Shown one piece after another: positions 47,013-54,493 of a stretch of 64,000 nt of DNA (the first letter of the stretch is position 1; every line of letters starts with the position of its first letter). The stretch lies in NCBI GenBank assembly GCA_027488935.1, contig JAIYAP010000054.1, positions 99,285 through 163,284 on the forward strand, read 5' to 3'. The DNA is from Saprospiraceae bacterium. Lineage in GTDB: Bacteria > Bacteroidota > Bacteroidia > Chitinophagales > Saprospiraceae. The notes under the pieces are model-generated. The model was not told the origin of the DNA. It did not search any database and saw only the letters and a program-made list of their open reading frames with translations. The position numbers and the translations under genes are program-made.

Positions 47013-48050
47013 ATGAAAATATCGGAAAATTTGTACACAGAAATAAAGACGCTCATCGAAACGGCCCGTGAAAGTATCGTAAAGTCGGTGAATTGGGCAA
47101 TGGTTATCACGCATTGGGAAATTGGCAGACGTATCGTAGAAGAAGAACAAAACGGTCAAGAACGCGCAACTTATGGTGATTTTTTGATAACAAACTTGTC
47201 CATACAATTGACACAAGAGTTTGGAAAAGGGTTTGACGCACGGGAATTGCGGAAAATGCGGCAATTTTACCTAACCTTTCCAATTCGGGACGCAGTGCGG
47301 CCCGAATTGAGCTGGACGCATTATCGTTTACTTTTAAGAGTAAATGACAGCGAAGCCCGTTTTTTTTACCTCACAGAAAGTATAGCCAATGGGTGGAGTT
47401 CTCGGCAGTTAGACCGTCAAATCTCGACGGCCTATTATCAAAGGCTTTTATCTAGTCAAGATAAAAGTTTGCTTCAATTGGAGGCGGCACAACAAAACGA
47501 TACGTTAAAGCCATCAGATTTCCTCAAAGAGCCCTTTGTTCTTGAATTTCTAAATATTGAAACACGGAACTATCTTGAAAAAGATTTAGAAGATGCGATA
47601 TTGAATAACTTACAAGATTTCATACTTGAATTAGGCAAAGGATTTTCATTTGTTGCAAGGCAACAACGTATAACGACAGAAGCAGGAAAGCACTACAAAA
47701 TTGATTTAGTTTTCTATAACTATTTACTTAAATGTTTTGTTTTAGTTGACCTTAAAATAGGAACGCTTACGCCACAAGATGTTGGGCAAATGGATATGTA
47801 TGTACGCTTATACGAAGACCAAAAAAAGCCGATTGGCGATAACCCGACACTTGGTATCATACTTTGTTCAGAGAAAGATGAAACAGTAGTCCAATTTTCG
47901 GTACTCAATGGCAGCGAACAGCTTTTTGCTTCACAATACCAATTGTACCTGCCCACCGAGGGGCAACTAAAAAAGTGGTTATCTAATCAAAGACTTTTTT
48001 TGGAACTAAAAACAAATTCAGAAAACTCAAAAGATGAAACTCATGGTTAA
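47013..48050 (+). CDS. DUF1016 (YhcG) family protein with PD-(D/E)XK nuclease domain
   Basis: The 345-residue protein is the full-length form of the truncated gene at 25648. It has the DUF1016 N-terminal helical domain (VNWAMVITHWEIGRRIVEEE, WTHYRLLLRV) and a C-terminal nuclease-like domain with YKIDLVFYNYLLKCFVLVDL and KIG, which gives the D...(D/E)xK spacing (Asp and Lys). It is found in mobile and defence-associated regions; its target is unknown. The nearby beta-lactamase-like gene starts 62 nt later. Confidence 0.9.
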   Translation: MKISENLYTEIKTLIETARESIVKSVNWAMVITHWEIGRRIVEEEQNGQERATYGDFLITNLSIQLTQEFGKGFDARELRKMRQFYLTFPIRDAVRPELSWTHYRLLLRVNDSEARFFYLTESIANGWSSRQLDRQISTAYYQRLLSSQDKSLLQLEAAQQNDTLKPSDFLKEPFVLEFLNIETRNYLEKDLEDAILNNLQDFILELGKGFSFVARQQRITTEAGKHYKIDLVFYNYLLKCFVLVDLKIGTLTPQDVGQMDMYVRLYEDQKKPIGDNPTLGIILCSEKDETVVQFSVLNGSEQLFASQYQLYLPTEGQLKKWLSNQRLFLELKTNSENSKDETHG

Positions 48051-48112
48051 ACAGTACGAACAAAAACTTTAAAACATGCAGAGAAAATTCAATCAGGCTG
48101 ACATATTATAGC

Positions 48113-49705
48113 ATGAAAACACTCATCTTGACCATAACTTTCCTTTTCGCCCTGACCAATATTTTTGGACAACCAGAAGCACCTAAACTTAAACTATCCC
48201 ATTTAACAGGCGACTTTTATATTTACACCACTTACAACACGTACGAAGGCAATAAAACACCGGCAAACGGAATGTATTTCGTCATCAACAAGGGCGTAGT
48301 TTTATTTGATACGCCTTGGGACACCACCCAATTTCAACCTTTGTTAGACAGTATAAAATTAGCCAAAAAATATTCCCTTTCGTACAAGGATTTGAAAGAA
48401 TATGAAGGACTGTACACGTATTTACATGGCACAACGCTAAAAATTGCGGCTTCCCCTGTAGACACCACGTTACTTTGTATTATCAACGAGAGCAGATACC
48501 CCTTCACAACAATCGGCAAAGACCTGTTTTTAAATCCAGTAAAAGATACTGTGCTCTTTTTAAGGGATCGACGAAATAAAGTGATTGGCTGTAAAGCAGG
48601 AAAAGACACGTTTAATTTATTGTCCCAAAAAGTAAGGTTCCCGAAACAAATGTGGTATCCAAGGCTTCATGTTCCTAAAAATTATAAATATACTTACCAC
48701 CCACCTAAAAATGACAACGACGGTTTAAAAACGGGCAACTTGGATAATACTGGGTTGGATAAAAAACTGCTCCATGAAATGGTGCAAAAAATAATAGATG
48801 GAACCTACCCAAATGTGCATAGCATTTTAATCATTAAAGATGGAAAATTAGTGTTTGAAGAATATTTTTACGAGCACGATAAATACAAACTACATGAGCT
48901 CCGTTCAGCAACAAAAAGCTTTGTTTCGGCACTCACAGGCATTGCGATTGAAAAGGGTTTTATAAAAAGCAAAAACGAAAAGGTGCTCTCTTATTTTCCG
49001 GAATACACCTTTCAGCACAATACTGAAGAGAAGAAACGGATCACCATTGAAAACCTGTTGACCAATCAAAGTGGTCTTGATTGTGATGTTTATAATTCAA
49101 AAGCAGTGGGAAATGAATCCATTATGGCCTATGAAAAGGACTGGATCCAATATTCCCTTGACTTGCCAATGAATGATCGTGCAGGTGGAATAGGTCAATA
49201 TTGTTCCAGTAATCCAATTATTTTAGGCAGGATCATTGAAAAGGCTACACAAATGTCTTTACCTGCGTTTGCCCAGCAAACACTTTTTAAAGATATGGGC
49301 ATAAAAAACTTTGAATGGCATTTCAAACCAGACCCATCCAGTGGAGAAACATTTTGTCAGCTCAATCTAAGGTCAAGGGATATGGCAAAATTTGGTTTGT
49401 TATACCTCAACAACGGTTTATGGAATGGGAAACAGGTAATTCCAAAAGATTGGGTAGAGCAATCTTTAGACAAACATTCTGTAGTGGCAGGACTTGACTA
49501 TGGTTATTTATGGTGGACAAAGTATCTGGACGCTGACGGCGTGCGCTATTATGGTAAATTAGCCCAAGGGAACGGCGGACAGAAAATATACATTTTTAAG
49601 GAACTGAATTTAGTAACGGTAATTACCGCCGGGCATTACAACATGCAATCGTCGAGCAACGAACTCAATTCAAAGTACATTTTGCCTGCATTTAACAAAA
49701 AATAG
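48113..49705 (+). CDS. Chimeric hydrolase: metallo-beta-lactamase N-terminus joined to a serine beta-lactamase-like domain
   Basis: The 530-residue protein has a signal peptide (LILTITFLFALTNIFGQ). Residues about 21-82 read PKLKLSHLTGDFYIYTTYNT and then GMYFVINKGVVLFDTPWDTT, the start of a subclass B1 metallo-beta-lactamase, but the chain leaves that fold before the zinc ligands HxHxD. It continues with a DUF3471-like spacer (about 90-170) and a serine beta-lactamase/esterase domain from about 215, with SxxK as Ser265-Ala-Thr-Lys268, Tyr363 in QYCSSN and a C-terminal GNGGQ. The serine domain looks intact; the metallo part cannot be active. The same tail is found as a fragment at 22414-22512. 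Confidence 0.8.
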   Translation: MKTLILTITFLFALTNIFGQPEAPKLKLSHLTGDFYIYTTYNTYEGNKTPANGMYFVINKGVVLFDTPWDTTQFQPLLDSIKLAKKYSLSYKDLKEYEGLYTYLHGTTLKIAASPVDTTLLCIINESRYPFTTIGKDLFLNPVKDTVLFLRDRRNKVIGCKAGKDTFNLLSQKVRFPKQMWYPRLHVPKNYKYTYHPPKNDNDGLKTGNLDNTGLDKKLLHEMVQKIIDGTYPNVHSILIIKDGKLVFEEYFYEHDKYKLHELRSATKSFVSALTGIAIEKGFIKSKNEKVLSYFPEYTFQHNTEEKKRITIENLLTNQSGLDCDVYNSKAVGNESIMAYEKDWIQYSLDLPMNDRAGGIGQYCSSNPIILGRIIEKATQMSLPAFAQQTLFKDMGIKNFEWHFKPDPSSGETFCQLNLRSRDMAKFGLLYLNNGLWNGKQVIPKDWVEQSLDKHSVVAGLDYGYLWWTKYLDADGVRYYGKLAQGNGGQKIYIFKELNLVTVITAGHYNMQSSSNELNSKYILPAFNKK

Positions 49706-49735
49706 ATTCTAAACCAGGATTTTTTAATATTGGAT

Positions 49736-52700
49736 TTACCCATTCACCAACACAAAACTTCCCCAATAAAACGGCTGTGGGTATTTGGCTTTTAAGGCCA
49801 ATTGTGCTTTACGAAAGGCTTCTGATTTAGGCATGCCCGAGGTCCAGTTTTCATAGAAAGTGGTCATTAGTAAAGCCGTAGCAGCATCTTCTACTTCCCA
49901 AAATGACATGATGAGTGATTTTGCACCCGCAATCCGAAATGCGCGTTGCAGGCCGTACACCCCTTCTCCATGCTGGATTTTTCCAAGCCCGGTATTGCAG
50001 GCCGAAAGCACGACCAATTCGGTTCCTTCCAGTTGGAGCACAGACGCTTCATAAGCGGTCAGGATGCCATCGCTCTGTCCTGGGATATACTTGCCTTCGA
50101 TGGCATCTTCTGCGCCCGTGAAGCATAGCATCGATCGTATTGCAGGGTTTTTATCGGTCTGTGCCCGCTTAAAGCCTTTAAAATCGGTTTGTTTTTCTGT
50201 ATTCAAAATATAACCGTGGGTAGCGAGGTGCAGCACCTTTGGGCTTTTCACTTTTTTCAGGTTATCCTCGGTTGCCTCGGTGCCGGTGAATACCGCAGTT
50301 GCCCACTTCTTTCCATCGAGTTTTTGGGCGATATCCCGGACTTCCCGCTCGCTTCCTGGCAAAGGGGTGAGTTCGAAATTACCTTTCAAATCCATCAACA
50401 TTTCCCGATAATTTTGTGCTGTAGTCGGCACTGGCTGGGCAGGAACGTTGCGTTTAAATGCAGGATTGCCAAACATGGCTGCAACGCCCGGTTCCATCCC
50501 GGATGTTGTCAATTTTTGTTCAAGGATATGCCGAATATTCGTGACCAGCATGACCGAAATTCCTTCCAGCAGATAGGTACCATCGGGTTTGCGGAGGGTA
50601 TTGAGGTTTATTTTATGGAAAATGCCATCCGGTGAGAAGTAAACCGTGGATATACCTTCGAGGTGTGGGGCAATTGGCGCCCATATTTTGTTGTAAATCT
50701 CCGGCGACAAGTCTTTTTTTCGGGATATTTCGCTTTGATATTGCCCGATAATAAAGGATTCGAGTTCGTTGCCCTGCTCCAGAAATAAAATTTCGGGTTG
50801 CATCATGCCCGACCGGATAATAGATACAAGATATCGGCTGGTATCCCGAAATACATCGTTTTCCAATAGTTGAAATCGCACGATATTGACGGCGGCCTCA
50901 TTTGGTCCGAGGGCGTCCCGAATCGCGGTCCATTCAATATTTTTCTCTTGCTCCAAATTATAAATCCCGCGGTATGCAAATTTCTTTTCAAATGTTTGTG
51001 CCGTTTGCTCCAACTGTTTTACGTCGATGTGCAGCATTTCGACATCGGCTTCCGGCAATTGGTAGGCATAGTTGATTTGTTCCCGCAAATCCAGCCATTG
51101 TGCATAGGCGGCTAACAGCGTGGTATCTCCTGAATTCAACACAACCGACTGCGTCTTTTTGCTGGCATACTCCAGGAGGTTTTTATAAAATAGTTGGAGG
51201 TTGATGATTTCGGCATTATTGGCACTGTCTGCGGGTGTTTTTGCCAATAAATTAGCGAAAAGCGAAAAATCAGACTCCAAGTCGGATGATATTTGCTGTC
51301 TTTGGTGATCAGAAAGTACGGCAACCAAGCCAAAAACGGTAGATTTTCGAATTTCCAGCACTTCTTTTATGGCGGCAATTGCTTCTTTATTTTTCCCAAA
51401 ATAAGCAAACATGGCAGCCTCTGCCTTTAGGAGTTGGGCAATTATGTCCTTATTATAAAAAGTACTTTTTTCAAGAAGGATTGCTTCTTTGTACCATTGC
51501 GCCGATTCTTTCCAATTGTTGAGGTGCATGGCCAACTTGGCTTTTAACTTCAGAAAAGTCCGTTTGTCTACCGGTTGAAGTTCGGCTTTTTGGTTAATTT
51601 TCTCAATGGTTTTCAATAATTTACCGGCCTCTTGGTTGCGATGTTGTTCCAGGAGCATTTCCGATTTGCCGAGGAGTACAAATGGATAAAGCATACGATC
51701 TTCTTTATTATTTAAATACAATAACGCCGCTGAATAGTATTCGTCCGCCGTTTTGTATTGCGCTATTCTCCCATAATGGTCTGCTATTGCATTTAGCACC
51801 AGTACGCGTTTTATAGCATTTTCGGTGGCCTGGAAGATCAGTTTTTTTGCCATAAACAGATTTTCCGCAGCTGTTTCGAATAAACCTAAGCCTGATTGTA
51901 TAATCCCAAGTCGCTGGTAAGACTCGCCGAGTTGGAGTGAATCGCCCTTTGTTTTCCAGTACGCTATTTCCAATTGTAGTAAAGAATCGACCATTTCAAT
52001 GTTACCTGCATCGTTGAGTGTCGCAATCAGGCCTCCAATTGCCTCTATATACAATGGGTGCTGATTACCCTGTTTTTGTTTCTGCCATTCCACTTCCTGA
52101 TGCTTAAATGCGATCGATAAGGAGTATCGGCCTTCATATTGAAGTGCGCGGGCCATTCCTCCCAGAAAAACGGGGTAAAGCTCATGGTCGGTCAGCCCAT
52201 TTTGTTCACTAATCGCAATACAGTGCTTAAAGATATTTTCGGCTTCCTCTAATTGCCCCAAATTCATCAGCAGGTTCGCCACATTGTTGCGTATGCCCAG
52301 TGTTGAAATATGGGTTTCGCCTAATTTTTTTAATCGAATGGCTTCTACTTGCTTCAGCAGTTCAAGTGCTTCGTCGTATTTGGTTTGTTGATAGTATAAT
52401 TCTGCATGGATATTCAATATTGCCGCTAACTCAAGGCCCGCTTCTTTTTCCGAGTTTTTGCAAATGTTGGCCGCAAGGGTCAACACAGAATCGGCAGGAA
52501 TTTCTTTTTCCATCCGCACTAATACGAATCCTAGCCCCATCTCAGCCTTTGCAAGGTTCAAACTGACCGGATTATTAGTACGCTTTGCTTCATCCCTGAT
52601 TTGAACTGCCAACGAAAAAGCGGAAGCAAATTCATGCGCATCAACCATCATATGGAGGCGCTCAAAGTTCGTATCAACCGGATTGGATTGCCCGAAAGCA

Positions 52701-52762
52701 ATACGTGCAAAAAGGCAACAAGCAAGGACCAGGACGCCGTGTTTTTTCATGTTTTTTAGCAA
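49736..52762 (-). CDS. Exported TPR-CHAT protein, caspase-like protease
   Basis: The 1008-residue protein (ATG 52750 is an alternative) has a signal peptide (VLVLACCLFARIAFGQ), about twelve helical TPR-type repeats (about 30-560) and a C-terminal CHAT domain (about 690-1008). The CHAT dyad is present: His849 in LHLATHGYI and Cys922 in VVLSACNTGLG. CHAT proteases are relatives of caspases and separases. It is the last of three minus-strand genes with an ECF sigma factor and an anti-sigma-like membrane protein. Because it is exported, its target is likely periplasmic, such as the outside part of the anti-sigma protein. Confidence 0.92.
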   Translation of the reverse strand: MLKNMKKHGVLVLACCLFARIAFGQSNPVDTNFERLHMMVDAHEFASAFSLAVQIRDEAKRTNNPVSLNLAKAEMGLGFVLVRMEKEIPADSVLTLAANICKNSEKEAGLELAAILNIHAELYYQQTKYDEALELLKQVEAIRLKKLGETHISTLGIRNNVANLLMNLGQLEEAENIFKHCIAISEQNGLTDHELYPVFLGGMARALQYEGRYSLSIAFKHQEVEWQKQKQGNQHPLYIEAIGGLIATLNDAGNIEMVDSLLQLEIAYWKTKGDSLQLGESYQRLGIIQSGLGLFETAAENLFMAKKLIFQATENAIKRVLVLNAIADHYGRIAQYKTADEYYSAALLYLNNKEDRMLYPFVLLGKSEMLLEQHRNQEAGKLLKTIEKINQKAELQPVDKRTFLKLKAKLAMHLNNWKESAQWYKEAILLEKSTFYNKDIIAQLLKAEAAMFAYFGKNKEAIAAIKEVLEIRKSTVFGLVAVLSDHQRQQISSDLESDFSLFANLLAKTPADSANNAEIINLQLFYKNLLEYASKKTQSVVLNSGDTTLLAAYAQWLDLREQINYAYQLPEADVEMLHIDVKQLEQTAQTFEKKFAYRGIYNLEQEKNIEWTAIRDALGPNEAAVNIVRFQLLENDVFRDTSRYLVSIIRSGMMQPEILFLEQGNELESFIIGQYQSEISRKKDLSPEIYNKIWAPIAPHLEGISTVYFSPDGIFHKINLNTLRKPDGTYLLEGISVMLVTNIRHILEQKLTTSGMEPGVAAMFGNPAFKRNVPAQPVPTTAQNYREMLMDLKGNFELTPLPGSEREVRDIAQKLDGKKWATAVFTGTEATEDNLKKVKSPKVLHLATHGYILNTEKQTDFKGFKRAQTDKNPAIRSMLCFTGAEDAIEGKYIPGQSDGILTAYEASVLQLEGTELVVLSACNTGLGKIQHGEGVYGLQRAFRIAGAKSLIMSFWEVEDAATALLMTTFYENWTSGMPKSEAFRKAQLALKAKYPQPFYWGSFVLVNG

Positions 52763-52777
52763 TCTTACTCCCCCGTT

Positions 52778-53668
52778 TTATCTTTCCAGAAAAGTGGTTA
52801 ATGATTTTTTATCCCTGTAATCATCGGGCAATAGTTTTAATGCGGCACTTGCCAGCGCTTCATTTCCTTGCAGTAAATAGACCCATATCAACAGATACCG
52901 CCCTTCTATTTCCCATTTTTTATTGGTAATTAATGGATAAAGCAGCGATTCAGCAGCAGCAGGCCGTTGCAACAGAAGCGCTGATGCGGCTTGCAGGTAA
53001 ATCGTTGTGTCATTTTCGGGCGGCATTTTTTTCAACAATGCATAAGCCTGCTCCGGTTGCCCTTCTTCTAAAGCCGTGACAATGCGCGACCAGGGGGCTT
53101 TGCGCGCTACCACAGGTTTGAAAGTCTTCATCTGGCCTTCGAAAAACGTTCGGTATTGTGGTGCCACGGGCTCTTTCGGCAAATCCCGGTATATATCAGC
53201 ACCCGCATTTTCCATGTTTTTCAGGTTACCTGCAATGGGCTGACTTTTTTCCAAGGGTTTCGAAGCGGGAGGCGTGCGTTCGTTTGTTGGAGGCGCTGGA
53301 TTAAGCGGCGGCGCTTCCTTTCCGGGCAAAATGCTGTGTGGCACTTGCTGACTTTGCTCCACCGCAGTGCTTTTTTGCCAAAAATAGGCCCACCAAAAGA
53401 AGCCGATCGTCAGCAATAAAGCCAGCAAGCCTGTTACCCTCCAAATTCTGCGCTTTTGTTGCCGCTGCTGCACCTTACGCCATTCCGCAGCCGCTGCAAC
53501 ATCCCTGGTCGCGTGGAGATACGCCAGGTCTGTACGCAGATTTCGGAATGCTTCCAATTCCTGCTGGAGACTGGAATCGGTTTGCAATTTCGCTTCGAAA
53601 TCTGTTCGTTCGGCATCGGACATCCTTTTGTCCAGGTATGCTTCTATATCATTTGAATAATTTTCCAT
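52778..53668 (-). CDS. Anti-sigma-like membrane protein with TPR-like periplasmic part
   Basis: The 296-residue protein has a cytoplasmic anti-sigma-like N-terminus (AYLDKRMSDAERTDFEAKLQ, the usual opening of Bacteroidota anti-sigma factors, without zinc ligands), one membrane helix (about 75-97, TGLLALLLTIGFFWWAYFW), a Pro-rich linker and a C-terminal helical region with repeat-like motifs (ALEEGQPEQAYALLKKM, ALLLQRPAAAESLLYPLI). It sits between the sigma factor gene (59 nt away) and the CHAT gene (15 nt away). It probably holds the sigma factor at the membrane. This is inference from order and topology. Confidence 0.75.
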   Translation of the reverse strand: MENYSNDIEAYLDKRMSDAERTDFEAKLQTDSSLQQELEAFRNLRTDLAYLHATRDVAAAAEWRKVQQRQQKRRIWRVTGLLALLLTIGFFWWAYFWQKSTAVEQSQQVPHSILPGKEAPPLNPAPPTNERTPPASKPLEKSQPIAGNLKNMENAGADIYRDLPKEPVAPQYRTFFEGQMKTFKPVVARKAPWSRIVTALEEGQPEQAYALLKKMPPENDTTIYLQAASALLLQRPAAAESLLYPLITNKKWEIEGRYLLIWVYLLQGNEALASAALKLLPDDYRDKKSLTTFLER

Positions 53669-53727
53669 TGCCTGTATGCATTAGTGTAGGTAACACAAAA
53701 AAACCTTAACGGAAATCGGGTTTATTT

Positions 53728-54321
53728 TTACAATTGATCCGATTTCCAATGCAACGCCTGTTCTTTGATCTTTTTCATACAATCACTTCGCTTGACGCGC
53801 AGTGATTCGACCGAAGTGTACGGCGAAAGTTTTCCCTGTACCACTTCTTCGTCAGAGTACCCGTCCAGGTATTTGAGGGTGATGATGGTTGAACAAGGGA
53901 GCCCGATTTGACTCAAAAGTTTTGCGACCAATTCCATGTTTTCCTTTCGAGAATAATATTCCGAGACGGAATGGTCTGATAATTCAACCACGTTTTCGAG
54001 GGTTTCCTGTGCCGCATACTGGCGGCCCCGTGTTTTATTGGAAACCACATTTTTTATTATTTCCAGAAAATAGGTAGAAACTTTCGCTGAATGCAGCGCG
54101 AAACCAGGCGTTCGGATCTTTTTTATAAAAATAATTGACCCTTCATTCAGCACCTCCCCGAGGAGATATTGTGGCAATTGCTTTTGTTGCAATAAACTTT
54201 TGGTAAACCCGGTAGCCTTGTCCTGTAAATAAACAATCGCCCTCGAATCCCCGCTATGAATTGATTGCAGGAAGAATTCTTCGTCTGCGAAAACATTCTT
54301 TCCTGCCTTAAAAAAAACCAT
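53728..54321 (-). CDS. ECF-type RNA polymerase sigma factor
   Basis: The 197-residue protein has region 2-like helices (EEFFLQSIHSGDSRAIVYLQ, VSTYFLEIIKNVVSNKTRG) and a region 4-like segment (STIITLKYLDGYSDEEVVQ, SVESLRVKRSDCMKKI). Its overall size and order fit the ECF group of sigma-70 factors. No TAnnTTTG box was seen on this strand in the 113 bp upstream, in line with control by a different sigma factor, perhaps its own. It is the first gene of the operon with the anti-sigma-like and TPR-CHAT genes. Confidence 0.85.
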   Translation of the reverse strand: MVFFKAGKNVFADEEFFLQSIHSGDSRAIVYLQDKATGFTKSLLQQKQLPQYLLGEVLNEGSIIFIKKIRTPGFALHSAKVSTYFLEIIKNVVSNKTRGRQYAAQETLENVVELSDHSVSEYYSRKENMELVAKLLSQIGLPCSTIITLKYLDGYSDEEVVQGKLSPYTSVESLRVKRSDCMKKIKEQALHWKSDQL

Positions 54322-54434
54322 TTAATGCGTTTTCAGTTTGTTTTTTCCGTAAAAATGTCCATTAGAATAGGCGAAGATAGCCATTCGGGAATATTGGGTA
54401 TCTTTCTTTTGTATTTAGTAGCTAATTTTTATCT

Positions 54435-54471
54435 AAAAAAGCCGCTACCCATTTGATGAGTAGCAGCTTTT
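54435..54471 (-). terminator. Terminator after the 54494 gene
   Basis: On the minus strand AAAGCTGCTAC pairs with GTAGCGGCTTT (one G-U) over an 11-nt loop and is followed by a T-run. It separates the T9SS gene from the sigma operon. Confidence 0.8.
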
Positions 54472-54493
54472 CAGGCTAAATGTTTATTTTCCG

